Below, piece by piece: positions 1-7,826 of a stretch of DNA of 16,042 nt. This DNA is from Chitinophagaceae bacterium. Its GTDB lineage: Bacteria > Bacteroidota > Bacteroidia > Chitinophagales > Chitinophagaceae. Every line of letters starts with the position of its first letter. The stretch's first letter is position 1. The position numbers and the translations under genes are program-made. The notes below the pieces were generated by a model. That model did not search any database. It saw nothing but the letters and a program-made list of their open reading frames with translations, and was not told the DNA's origin. The stretch lies in contig DMPB01000184.1 in NCBI GenBank assembly GCA_003456175.1, positions 33,875 through 49,916 of the forward strand, written 5' to 3'.

Positions 1-473
1 CAAACGGTTCTACCGGCAGGTAAAGCTGTGTTAGGGAAAGAACATACTGATGGAGCAGCAGTTTGAACATTAGAAATATTCACCTTATACTTTCTTTCAG
101 TAGTATTACCCTTAGCATCTGTAGACACGATGATAACATCGTATAAACCGGTAGGGGCTACAGCTGGCAGAGGGAAAGGAACTTGTACTAACATTTGTTC
201 AATGTTAGAATTGTTGATTTGACGTACTACGTTTCTGGCAACTACAGTTCCGTTAGCGCTAACAATACGGATGCTGATGCTATCCATGATTTTATTATCG
301 CTATTGCTGATTTTTACAGGCACGAAACGCATGTCGTTTGATACCTGAATCAAATCATAATCTTCGATTTGACTAGTGCTTAACTCTGGAATGGTGCTGT
401 CTTTCTTTGAACAAGCTACCATTACAAGTGCTAGCATCCAAATCAAACTCAGGGAGCTTATCAACTTTTTCAT
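1..473 (-). CDS. Partial outer-membrane lipoprotein downstream of SusCD (SusE-position)
   Basis: The first 157 codons are in the window and the C-terminus is cut off at base 1. The protein starts MKKLISSLSLIWMLALVMVAC, a type II signal peptide with the lipidated cysteine at about residue 21, followed by S-K-K-D. The visible mature part is beta-rich; a stretch around residues 110-130 (GLYDVIIVSTDAKGNTTERK) reads like an Ig-like or cadherin-like surface domain. It follows SusD by 37 bp on the same strand, the usual position of a third surface-exposed binding lipoprotein in such operons. That position, not sequence identity, is the reason for the SusE-like label. The substrate cannot be inferred. 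The start is the only ATG in front of the signal peptide. Confidence 0.75.
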   Translation of the reverse strand, partial: MKKLISSLSLIWMLALVMVACSKKDSTIPELSTSQIEDYDLIQVSNDMRFVPVKISNSDNKIMDSISIRIVSANGTVVARNVVRQINNSNIEQMLVQVPFPLPAVAPTGLYDVIIVSTDAKGNTTERKYKVNISNVQTAAPSVCSFPNTALPAGRTV

Positions 474-510
474 AGTCGTAATGCTTTGTTGTTAATTAAG
501 TTGGATAAAA

Positions 511-1971
511 TTAGTAGCCCGGATTTTGCACCAAGCTTTTGTTTGTAATAAATGCAGGAGCCGGAATCGGGAATAACTTGTATTTGTTATCGCTTATTGG
601 CTTAAAGTCGTGAGCAGCAGTGAAACGATCAAAACGAATCATATCCTGACGGCGATGACCTTCCCAGCAAAGTTCACGTCCACGCTCATCATAAATATCA
701 TTTAATGTTGGGTTGGTTCCACTAGCTGGCAAGCCTGCTCTGCTTCTGATTTGATCAACCAATGCTTTAGCTGCACCAGCATTACCAGTGCGAACAAGGC
801 ACTCAGCCTTCATCAACAATACATCTGCATAACGGAATACTGGAAAATCGTTAGAAGCACTACCGTTACCAGCAAGAGGTAATGCAGGTAAATATTTAGC
901 ACTTCTTGCACCTTCGTAAATACCAGCACTTGTTAAAGAAGAAATATTCACATCATAAGTTACACCACCAGGCTGAGCACCAGTTAACCACTGTGCTTTA
1001 CGAGCATCACCGTTTTCATATTTGTTGATGAAGTCTTGGTGAGCAGTAGCACCATTCCAAGTACTGATACCAAACAATGCATTTCCGTGAGGACCAGCCA
1101 AACTTCTAATACCAATGATGTTACGAGGGGCTTGGTTTGCGTCGATAAAGATGGCCAATAACACTTCTTGATCTGGACAACGATCTCCAAACAAACTCAA
1201 GTAGCTATTTACCAATGAGAAGCCACCTTGGTTGATGATAACATCTGTTGCAGCTTGTGCTTCGGCCCATTTAGGAGTGCCAGTGTATACGCCGGCATTC
1301 AAATACAACTTAGCTAAGAAAGCATATCCTGCCCACTTGTTAAAGCGACCATAATAGCTTCCACCTTTTGTAGTAGCGAGCTTATCTATATTCGCTTTAA
1401 GTTCTGTTTCAATAAAGTTGTAAACAGTAGCTCTTGAAGCCTGAGGAACTTTATCTACAGTTACGTTGATATCTGTATAGAAAGGAATATTTCCCCATCC
1501 ATCCATCAACATCCAATAGTAGAAAGCTCTCAACACCTTTGCTTCTGCAATAGCAGCTTCAGGTGCGTTCGCCTTCGTTAATAAATCTACCGCAAGGTTA
1601 CACTTGTAAATGGTTCTGTACAACCAGTTCCATGTATTGTTCATGAACTCTTGGCTGCTAGTCCACTGATGCAAGTACATCTGACGCCAAATACCGTTAT
1701 CGGCCCATGCCCCATCACTGCGTGTTGGTAGCATAAGTTCATCGGTACAAGTTTCGTTCAAATCGAACCAACCACGGTCGGCACCAGCATAACCCTTACC
1801 ACCCCAGTCGCCTCTGATTTCATTATAAATATCGGCTAATGCAGCATTCACGCCCTCTGGCGTTGCATAAAACTGATCAGCCACCTGACGGTCGTAAAGA
1901 CCCTCATCTAGTTTTGTACAACCAATAGTAGCTGCACTTAAAACGGCTAAGCTCAACAATATCTTTTTCAT
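511..1971 (-). CDS. RagB/SusD family nutrient-binding outer-membrane lipoprotein
   Basis: A complete 486-residue SusD-type lipoprotein. It would sit as a lid on the partner SusC barrel and help capture a glycan or peptide ligand at the cell surface. The signal peptide ends in AATIGC with the lipidated Cys at residue 18, followed by T-K-L-D-E-G, an acidic stretch like known surface-export signals of Bacteroidota lipoproteins. The C-terminal part has the family signature around residues 425-450 (DERGRELCWEGHRRQDMIRF) and ends with LFPIPAPAF...QNPGY, the standard SusD ending, so the gene is intact. It begins 25 bp after the SusC stop and is surely co-transcribed. No enzymatic or regulatory gene nearby reveals the substrate. 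Unlike its SusC partner, this protein has a normal N-terminus. Confidence 0.95.
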   Translation of the reverse strand: MKKILLSLAVLSAATIGCTKLDEGLYDRQVADQFYATPEGVNAALADIYNEIRGDWGGKGYAGADRGWFDLNETCTDELMLPTRSDGAWADNGIWRQMYLHQWTSSQEFMNNTWNWLYRTIYKCNLAVDLLTKANAPEAAIAEAKVLRAFYYWMLMDGWGNIPFYTDINVTVDKVPQASRATVYNFIETELKANIDKLATTKGGSYYGRFNKWAGYAFLAKLYLNAGVYTGTPKWAEAQAATDVIINQGGFSLVNSYLSLFGDRCPDQEVLLAIFIDANQAPRNIIGIRSLAGPHGNALFGISTWNGATAHQDFINKYENGDARKAQWLTGAQPGGVTYDVNISSLTSAGIYEGARSAKYLPALPLAGNGSASNDFPVFRYADVLLMKAECLVRTGNAGAAKALVDQIRSRAGLPASGTNPTLNDIYDERGRELCWEGHRRQDMIRFDRFTAAHDFKPISDNKYKLFPIPAPAFITNKSLVQNPGY

Positions 1972-1996
1972 ATATCTAAGCCTTTAAGTATTTTAA

Positions 1997-4846
1997 TTAT
2001 TTAAAGTTAACTTGTAATCCTACAGCAATCGTACGAGTACGTGGGAAAATACCAAAATCGATACCTGTACCAGCACCACCATCTTGACGCAATTCAGGAT
2101 CCATACCTTCATAACCGCTGATTACAAATAAGTTAGTAGCAGTTACAGACAAACGCATGCTTTCTACATACTTGATGCTACCTGTTTTAAAGCGGTAACC
2201 AGCAGTTAAGTTATCTAAACGGAAGAAGTCACCTTTCTCTAACCAAAGATCTGAAGCATACTCAACATTGTTGATACCAATGCCAGGAGCAGTCTTTAAA
2301 ACGTTGGTTTGACCTAAGTTACCCAAAGCGCTCAACTGTGCACGACGGGCATTGTAGATATGATGACCACCAGCGCCGCGGAATACAAATGCTACGTCTA
2401 AATCTTTATAACGAACTGTTGGCGTGAAAGCATAAGTGAACTTAGGTAACACTTGACCAGCAATGTAACGGTCGCCACTCAAATCACCTTGATCAATATT
2501 ACCATTCTTGTTGATATCTGTGATAATTTGATTACCATAAGCATCAACACCTGCGTTCTTGAATAAGAAGAATGAACCTAAAGGCTGACCTGTAATTAAG
2601 TAGCTGATACCATCGTTTGTACTGGCAACACCTGTAGTACCACCATTACCCCAACGTACTGTATCACTCTTTAAATCAACACCATTCAACTGACCACTCA
2701 AACTTGTAACTTTTGTTCTGTTAGCAGTGAAGTTACCAGCTAATACTACATCCCAATCACGGCTAGTATAAGCCTTATAGTTTAAGCTAAGCTCAATACC
2801 TTGGTTATTGATAGTACCAACGTTAGCTAAGATGCTGTTATATGGGAATGGAGGCGTTGGAACACCGTATCCAAACAACAAGTCTTTAGTGTCGCCATTG
2901 AAGTATTCAATAGTACCGCTTAAACGATTATTTAAGATAGCAAAGTCTAAACCAACGTTGAACATCTGACGCGTTTCCCAACGTAAGTCTGGGTTAGCGT
3001 TCTGAGTAATAGCATAGTTAGGAATAACGGCACCACCAAAGAAAGTTGTACCAGCAGGGCCAACCAAGCGTACTGAATTTAATGGGCCTAAACCTTGTTG
3101 GTTACCAGTAATACCAAAACCAGCACGAAGCTTTAAGTCGTTGATATACTTATTACCTTTTAAGAAATCCTCTTCACTAATTTTCCATGCTACTGAAGCA
3201 CTTGGGAAGTTAGCCCACTTATTGTTCGCACCAAACTTAGAGCTACCATCGCGACGGAAACTTAAAGTTGCGTTGTAACGATTGGCAAAAGCGTAGTTGA
3301 TACGACCTAAAAATGAAACCAATGTTTGATCGCTCTTGTAACTGCTTACATCACCAGGACGAGCACTTGAGAAATCAGAACTTTGCAATGCATTAAAGCT
3401 GTTGAAATCGTTCACAAAACCACGACCTTGTGCAGAGAAACCATCGTACACGCCTTGCTGCCACTCGTATACACCAGTAACATCAAAGCTATGACGACCA
3501 ACACTCTTACGGTATACCAAGCTAAGGTTGGTTAACTTTTCATTGCTCTGATTGGTGTTTTTAGAAGCTAAGCCTTTTTGGTTACGAGCATCTTCAATAG
3601 TAGTTGCTCTACCAGCGTAGAAACCGCTGAAATCGCTGTTTTTTCTCCAGCTACCAAACCATGCTAAGTTTAAACCTTTGATGATTTCTAAATCTGCTCT
3701 TAAACTGGCAAATAATCCATTACGCTCACGACCATCAATAATTTCTTTGGCACGTGCATAAGGGTTAGTATAACCAAAGCTCAAGGGATCGATGAAATAA
3801 GAACCATCGGCATTGTAGATTGGATCTGTAGGACGGCGTGTGTATGAAGCTTGAATAACACCAGGACCATTCCACTCATTCTGCTCAACGTTAGTGCTGG
3901 CATTCATGGTTAAAGTCAACTTGTTGTCCAAAGCTTTTTGTGTAGCTTGAAAACGAGCAATGTAGTTTTTGTAACCGCTATTCAACACAATACCTGTTTG
4001 GTTGATAGCAGTAACACTTGCACGATAGGTTAAGCTAGATGTACCACCACCAAAAGCAAGGTTATGAGTATGCGTTAAACCGTTGCGAGTTAACTCTTTA
4101 AACCAATCGGTGTTACCACCATAATCGGCTGTAGATGCTACGCCACGCTTAGCAGCTTCGGCTCTCCACTCGGCAGCGTTCAATACTTCGTATTGTTTTG
4201 CAACAGCTTCAAAAGCAACAGTACCGTTGTATTCTACAAACGACTTACCTGCTTTACCTTTTTTAGTTGTTACTAGCACAACACCCGCAGCACCACGGCT
4301 ACCATAAATAGCAGTAGCTGAGGCATCTTTTAATATGTCAAAACTTTCAATTTCAGATGGTGGAATTTGTTGCAATAAATCTAAACCACCCTGAATACCA
4401 TCAACAACTACTAGCGGATCGCTACCACCAATTAATGAAGTGATACCACGAATACGAATATTCGGAGCAACACCCGGCTCGTTACCTACTACGGTAATGT
4501 TAACACCCGCAGCACGACCAGCAATTTGTTGTAATGGGTTGGTTACTGCACCTTGGTTAAAGTCTTTCTCAGAAATTCTTGCAACGGCACCTGTTACATC
4601 TTTTCTTCTTGAAGTACCATAACCTACTACTACTACATCGCTTAACTGTGTTGCATTTGCTTCTAACGAAACATTCATAGCGCCATCAGTAATAGCAACT
4701 TCTTTCGCAGTGTAACCAATAGATGAAAATACCAAGGTAGTTGCGTTAGCATTTACCGTAAGGTGCAGCCGTTGATTAGCCTTTTGAACCTTACACGATA
4801 CAGCCAGCACGAATAATACGAATAAAATCGTTGATTGACGATGCAT
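1997..4846 (-). CDS. SusC/RagA family TonB-dependent transporter with replaced N-terminus
   Basis: 949 residues; family members are usually about 1000-1100. From residue about 30 it is a typical SusC: the tail of the carboxypeptidase-D-like domain (VFSSIGYTAKEVAI, 39-52), the LSDVVVVGYGTSRRKDVTG motif (68-86), the plug domain with IRIRG, PLVVVDG and ILKDASATAIYGSRGAAGVV (about 90-200), then a long beta-barrel ending ...TIAVGLQVNFK. The first 27 residues do not belong to this: MHRQSTILFVLFVLAVSC followed by KVQKANQR looks like a type II lipoprotein signal sequence (Cys18). About 55-60 residues of the normal N-terminal domain are missing. The ATG lies 4 bp after the stop of the CoA-binding gene, with no promoter space of its own. 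Barrel, plug and partner SusD look intact, so transport could persist, but a SusC with a lipoprotein signal is unusual. True fusion, pseudogene or assembly join all remain possible. Confidence 0.88.
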   Translation of the reverse strand: MHRQSTILFVLFVLAVSCKVQKANQRLHLTVNANATTLVFSSIGYTAKEVAITDGAMNVSLEANATQLSDVVVVGYGTSRRKDVTGAVARISEKDFNQGAVTNPLQQIAGRAAGVNITVVGNEPGVAPNIRIRGITSLIGGSDPLVVVDGIQGGLDLLQQIPPSEIESFDILKDASATAIYGSRGAAGVVLVTTKKGKAGKSFVEYNGTVAFEAVAKQYEVLNAAEWRAEAAKRGVASTADYGGNTDWFKELTRNGLTHTHNLAFGGGTSSLTYRASVTAINQTGIVLNSGYKNYIARFQATQKALDNKLTLTMNASTNVEQNEWNGPGVIQASYTRRPTDPIYNADGSYFIDPLSFGYTNPYARAKEIIDGRERNGLFASLRADLEIIKGLNLAWFGSWRKNSDFSGFYAGRATTIEDARNQKGLASKNTNQSNEKLTNLSLVYRKSVGRHSFDVTGVYEWQQGVYDGFSAQGRGFVNDFNSFNALQSSDFSSARPGDVSSYKSDQTLVSFLGRINYAFANRYNATLSFRRDGSSKFGANNKWANFPSASVAWKISEEDFLKGNKYINDLKLRAGFGITGNQQGLGPLNSVRLVGPAGTTFFGGAVIPNYAITQNANPDLRWETRQMFNVGLDFAILNNRLSGTIEYFNGDTKDLLFGYGVPTPPFPYNSILANVGTINNQGIELSLNYKAYTSRDWDVVLAGNFTANRTKVTSLSGQLNGVDLKSDTVRWGNGGTTGVASTNDGISYLITGQPLGSFFLFKNAGVDAYGNQIITDINKNGNIDQGDLSGDRYIAGQVLPKFTYAFTPTVRYKDLDVAFVFRGAGGHHIYNARRAQLSALGNLGQTNVLKTAPGIGINNVEYASDLWLEKGDFFRLDNLTAGYRFKTGSIKYVESMRLSVTATNLFVISGYEGMDPELRQDGGAGTGIDFGIFPRTRTIAVGLQVNFK

Positions 4847-4850
4847 GCAT

Positions 4851-5213
4851 TTAGTATTGACCAGTATTTAATAAAACCAATGTACAAGCTTCTTGTGTTA
4901 TAATGCCTTTGGCTGCTGCCATGGCTTGCAAGGTATCGTTTTCAGTACCAAGATTGAAAATGATACGTTTAGGTTGTAAGCCCAAAATATACTCGTAATA
5001 AGGCTGCTGATTGGTTGGATTGAGATAGAGTGTTACCGTATCAACATCTTGAAGTGGTGCTAATTCGGTGGTAATAGGTATGCTGTTGATGGCACCGGCT
5101 TTATTACCAACAGCTACCACAGGATGCTCGTGTGCTGCTAGCAAACGAACTGCCATATTACTATAACGATCTGTTTTTTCGGATGCACCAAGTACGAGTG
5201 TTTTCTTCTTCAT
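4851..5213 (-). CDS. CoA-binding domain protein (YccU-like)
   Basis: A 120-residue single-domain protein with a Rossmann-like CoA-binding fold, covering the whole short family length. Visible family features are TLVLGASEKTDRYSNMAVRLL at residues 5-25 (nucleotide-binding loop with the conserved R-Y-S), VVAVG at 32-36, DTVTLYLNP near 58-66, RIIFNLGTEND near 83-93 and the closing EACTLVLL near 108-115. Members bind CoA and have no settled role. It starts 20 bp after the 4-TM gene and ends 4 bp before the SusC start, so all three should share a transcript. No catalytic partner is visible beside it. Confidence 0.88.
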   Translation of the reverse strand: MKKKTLVLGASEKTDRYSNMAVRLLAAHEHPVVAVGNKAGAINSIPITTELAPLQDVDTVTLYLNPTNQQPYYEYILGLQPKRIIFNLGTENDTLQAMAAAKGIITQEACTLVLLNTGQY

Positions 5214-5233
5214 AGTGGCAAGTTAGGGTTTCG

Positions 5234-5641
5234 TTAGTGATTGGCATAATAACGCCTTAACACCAACCAATATCGAATAGCTGCAATGTTAACCATTAGG
5301 GTGTACAAGCCTACCATCAGATAAAATATGTTGGATGCATTATCTGATGCTTCAAAGATTTTTGAATTGAGTAAAACAACCAATCCAGTGAATAGTAGCA
5401 ACAACGCCCCAGCAATCCATAAATTCAAAACAAACACGCTTTTGCTAGGATACGGCGTAATGATAGATCGAATAATTGTGCTTACTAGTTGCCAAGTACC
5501 AAAGAATATCATGGCAAATAACTGATAGAGTGAGGCATAAAACAATTCAAAGGAGCCTTGATTATTCAAAAGGTACACCAACAATAATACCCAAACAATG
5601 GTATACAAACCTGCTTGTACGTGTATTTCAAGATACTTCAT
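5234..5641 (-). CDS. Four-helix integral membrane protein of unknown function
   Basis: 135 residues with four hydrophobic segments at about 8-26, 34-60, 68-91 and 104-126. It has short loops and a basic C-terminal end (LRRYYANH). There is no signal peptide and no catalytic motif that I recognise. Its ATG overlaps the stop of the epimerase-type gene (ATGA at 5638-5641), which points to translational coupling and to one operon. I do not recognise the family, and the function is unknown. Confidence 0.8.
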   Translation of the reverse strand: MKYLEIHVQAGLYTIVWVLLLVYLLNNQGSFELFYASLYQLFAMIFFGTWQLVSTIIRSIITPYPSKSVFVLNLWIAGALLLLFTGLVVLLNSKIFEASDNASNIFYLMVGLYTLMVNIAAIRYWLVLRRYYANH

Positions 5642-6598
5642 TTGCTTTTGGAATTAAGGATATGTTGTAAAGCCATGTCAATTGTAGGATACATAAAGTT
5701 ATAACCAGCATTGAGTAGTTTCTCTGGAATTACCCAACGACTTTTTAATAACAGTTCTACCTCTGTACCAATTATAAAAGCTCCTAACCTAAGCAGCCAT
5801 TCATTTGCCGTAAGGCCAAAAGGTACACCCATTAGCTGTTGTAGGGTATGCATGAAAACTTTATTGGTTACCGGATTCGGAGCACTTACGTTAAACACCC
5901 CTTCTACATCGGTTCGATCGTATAGAAAGGCAATGATGTTGGCAATATCGGCGATGTGTATCCAACTGAACATTTGGTTGCCGTTGCCCTGCTTACCGCC
6001 CAAACCCATTTGTACCAACCGTTGAAAAGGTACTAACACACCTCCATGCCCTAGTGTAATTGCAGTACGTAAGGCTACCTTACGTGTAAATGGCGTTCTT
6101 ATTTTAAAAAAGGCTGCTTCCCATGCTTTACATACCTGCACACTAAAATCATTGTGAATATCGCCGTTGGCTTCTGTTTGGGGCTTATCAGTAGCATGTC
6201 TATAAATAGTGGCACTGCTGCTATTAATCCATAAGGTAGGCGGATGTATTGCCTTTGCAATGGCGGCTCCAATAGCCTCAGTGCTTTGTACACGACTCTA
6301 GTATAGCCTTTCGATTAGCGGCAGTATAGCGACAGTTAACCGACTTTCCCGCGAGGTTAATTACCAAATGGGCACCATCAATAACAGATTCCCAATTGCC
6401 ACCGCTAGTGCCGTTCCAAATAACTTGTTGCACTAATGGCGATAATTGTAAGTGTTTGTAGGTGTTGTTATCAGCTACCTGTTTGTTTCGCGTAAGTACG
6501 ATTACTTCGTGTTGTTGTGCCCATAGGTTAGCCAAATAGGTTCCAATAAAACCCGTTCCGCCAGCAATTACAATCTTTAATCTTGATAATGTAAACAT
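5638..6598 (-). pseudogene. TIGR01777-type NAD(P)-binding epimerase, split by a frameshift
   Basis: Two reading frames together make one protein of about 320 residues of the TIGR01777 extended SDR family (sugar-nucleotide epimerase-like; YfcH-type; role poorly known). The first part (6598 down to about 6296) has the dinucleotide-binding motif IVIAGGTGFIGTYLAN, then WNGTSGGNW and HLVINLAGKSVNCRY. It continues to NRKAILE and then falls into a stop at 6278-6280. From 6294 the frame used by the downstream ORF gives RVQSTEAIGAAI, the active-site-like stretch INSSSATIYRHATDKP, then VCKAWEAAF, RTAITLG and VFNVSAPNPVTN, through to the stop at 5638. The expected NRKAILESR-V would need GAGAGTCGT where GAGTCGT is read, so loss of one AG pair near 6295-6298 explains it. 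This is either a recent inactivating mutation or a sequence error. It lies in the middle of the operon. Confidence 0.85.
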
Positions 6599-6605
6599 AA
6601 GTATT

Positions 6606-6618
6606 CATTTACGTAAGT
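6606..6618 (+). repeat. Dispersed motif CATTTACGTAAGT, copy 1
   Basis: Exact 13-mer, here in the 22-bp gap between the small ORF and the epimerase-type gene. In its reverse orientation it extends to TTACTTACGTAAATGAA, shared over all 17 bases with copy 2 near 9994. The core TTACGTAA is palindromic. Confidence 0.7.
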
Positions 6619-6620
6619 AA

Positions 6621-6713
6621 CTATTTGATACCGTCTAAAGGCCGATGCCAATGTTGTTTATACAGCATGGTGAGCAGGGTAATAAGAACACCTAGAAAAT
6701 AATCTTTAATCAT
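6621..6713 (-). CDS. Candidate 30-residue small membrane protein
   Basis: A short ORF of 30 codons plus stop fits neatly in the gap between the 3-TM gene and the epimerase-type gene. It starts ATG at 6713, 10 bp after the upstream stop, and ends TAG at 6621. It begins MIKDYFLGVLITLLTMLY, one membrane-spanning stretch, and ends KQHWHRPLDGIK, a basic, aromatic tail. The same-strand spacing on both sides fits the operon, and the composition looks protein-like. The length is too short to be sure, and I know no family for it. It could also be a non-coding spacer. Confidence 0.4.
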   Translation of the reverse strand: MIKDYFLGVLITLLTMLYKQHWHRPLDGIK

Positions 6714-6723
6714 TGTACGAATT

Positions 6724-7122
6724 TTATCGTTGATTAATGATAGTTGCTTGCAAAGCCTCTTGTGCACTCATTTGAGCTTTTCTGCGTAGGCGGAAAAACA
6801 CGAAAAGGTTAAAAAAGTGCATGCCGCCAAGTAATAGAATAATAAAGCCAACCTTCACACTTAAAATTTCAAGCAACTGCTGTACGTTGGTAATGCTATC
6901 GGTTACTTTAAGTACATATACGGCGTAGCCTACATTAACAAGATAAAATCCTACTAATAAGAGGTTATTCACGCTTTCGGCAAGTGCTTGGTTACCATGA
7001 AAAATGTCGTGCAAGAAAACTTTACCGTTCTTAAAAAGTGTTTTTGCCACCCAAATGGTGATGCCAATACTGAGTACTAAATACACTACATACGCTGCGA
7101 TGGTTAATTGTACACTGTTCAT
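6724..7122 (-). CDS. Three-helix membrane protein of unknown function
   Basis: 132 residues with hydrophobic segments at about 6-27, 52-72 and 90-110. The last is followed by the basic RLRRKAQ, which favours a cytoplasmic C-terminus. I see no catalytic motif and do not recognise a family. It is the first gene after the regulator's terminator and after palindrome site B, so it probably heads the operon that runs on through the epimerase-type gene to SusD. The start ATG at 7122 is the only one that includes the first helix. Confidence 0.8.
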   Translation of the reverse strand: MNSVQLTIAAYVVYLVLSIGITIWVAKTLFKNGKVFLHDIFHGNQALAESVNNLLLVGFYLVNVGYAVYVLKVTDSITNVQQLLEILSVKVGFIILLLGGMHFFNLFVFFRLRRKAQMSAQEALQATIINQR

Positions 7123-7181
7123 AACAAGTGTTTAGTGGTATTACTACCGATGATTAATATATGATTCCTATAAATTTCATC

Positions 7182-7201
7182 TTTTCAATAAAATTTGAAA
7201 A
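7182..7201. promoter_or_regulatory. Palindrome site B, probable operator of the downstream operon
   Basis: TTTTCAA-N6-TTGAAAA, a perfect 7-bp inverted repeat. Arms and spacer match palindrome site A in front of the regulator gene (TTTCAA-N6-TTGAAA in both). It lies 60 bp upstream of the 3-TM gene and after the regulator's terminator, the right place to control the operon. Binding by the GbsR-like protein is inferred. Confidence 0.5.
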
Positions 7202-7213
7202 TTCTTTCCTTTT

Positions 7214-7235
7214 AAAAAGTCCTCTTCAGGACTTT
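7214..7235 (-). terminator. Rho-independent terminator of the GbsR-like gene
   Basis: On the minus strand AAAGTCCT-GAAG-AGGACTTT forms an 8-bp stem with a 4-base loop, and the 3' arm runs into five T residues. It starts 27 bp after the regulator's stop codon. It separates the regulator from the membrane-protein operon. Confidence 0.65.
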
Positions 7236-7261
7236 CTACATACTTACGCAAACGAAGTGGC

Positions 7262-7774
7262 TTATCGAAACAACTTCAGAAAACTACTCCAAAACCAATT
7301 TTCTTCGGCTTTAATGATGGTATCCATGGTTTTATCGGCTTGTTCGGTAAACTTTTTGATGTCTTTTACTGCTTTGGTAAATGCAGCCACTTCTTCTGCA
7401 TCGGCAGCGCCAGAAGTTTCAACGTTCGATAATTGCGTAAGCACCTTCATCATAGGATCTAGCTCACGCTTTTTGCGTTGATACATGATAGCTGTTGCTA
7501 CTTTCCAAATATCTTTTTCAGCAGTAAAATATTCCTTACGATCCCCACTAACCAGAACCTTGTCTACCAAGTTCCAATCCATCAACTCACGCAAGTTCAT
7601 ATTAGCATTACCGCGGCTAATATTAAGCTCGGCCATTACATCATCGGTACTCATAGGTTTGGCTGCTACCAAAAGCAAAGCATGTACTTGAGCCATGGTG
7701 CGGTTAATGCCCCATTGGCTACCGAGTGCCCCCCAACTATTAATGAATTGTGCTTTAGCTTCTGTAATCTTCAT
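7262..7774 (-). CDS. GbsR/MarR-type transcriptional regulator
   Basis: 170 residues of the GbsR branch of MarR regulators, known in other bacteria as repressors or sensors. The opening FINSWGALGSQWGINRTMAQ and the winged helix-turn-helix (about residues 25-95, with PMSTDDVMAELNISRGNANM and the wing LVDKVLVSGDRKEYF) are typical. Residues about 95-150 form a helical dimerisation part, including WKVATAIMYQRKKREL. The gene has a TAGCTTTG box just before the ATG, the palindrome site A overlapping its likely upstream promoter element, and a terminator after its stop. It is therefore probably autoregulated and transcribed alone. The likely target is the operon starting at 7122, which carries the same palindrome. 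The ligand is unknown. Confidence 0.88.
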   Translation of the reverse strand: MKITEAKAQFINSWGALGSQWGINRTMAQVHALLLVAAKPMSTDDVMAELNISRGNANMNLRELMDWNLVDKVLVSGDRKEYFTAEKDIWKVATAIMYQRKKRELDPMMKVLTQLSNVETSGAADAEEVAAFTKAVKDIKKFTEQADKTMDTIIKAEENWFWSSFLKLFR

Positions 7775-7778
7775 AGCA

Positions 7779-7811
7779 CAAAGCTAATAGAGATATTTCA
7801 AACTTTCAAAA
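7779..7811 (-). promoter_or_regulatory. Probable promoter of the GbsR-like gene
   Basis: On the minus strand TTTTG (7811-7807), a 20-base spacer, then TAGCTTTG (7786-7779) fit the Bacteroidota pattern TTTG-N19to21-TAnnTTTG. The box ends only 4 bases before the ATG, so the mRNA would be leaderless or nearly so. The upstream element lies inside palindrome A. Confidence 0.5.
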
Positions 7812-7825
7812 CTTTTTGAAAGTTT
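7800..7825. promoter_or_regulatory. Palindrome site A, probable operator of the GbsR-like gene
   Basis: AAACTTTCAAA and TTTGAAAGTTT form a perfect 11-bp inverted repeat around 4 bases (7811-7814). It sits between the stop of the TonB-domain gene and the start of the regulator gene and covers the regulator's likely -33 element, as expected for autorepression. It could also fold as a transcript-end hairpin for the TonB-domain gene, but no T-run follows. Site B, 600 bp away, has the same half-sites and spacing. Confidence 0.55.
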
Positions 7826-7826
7826 A

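Noticed and set aside
6099..6293. 64-residue minus-strand ORF starting MYKALRLLEPP
   Set aside because: It lies in the wrong frame over the missing middle of the epimerase-type gene; the frame giving RVQSTEAIGAAI and SSATIYRHATDKP is the conserved one.
7800..7825. Strong inverted repeat read as a terminator of the TonB-domain gene
   Set aside because: It has no T-run on the minus strand, and it overlaps the next promoter and matches site B, so operator is the better call.
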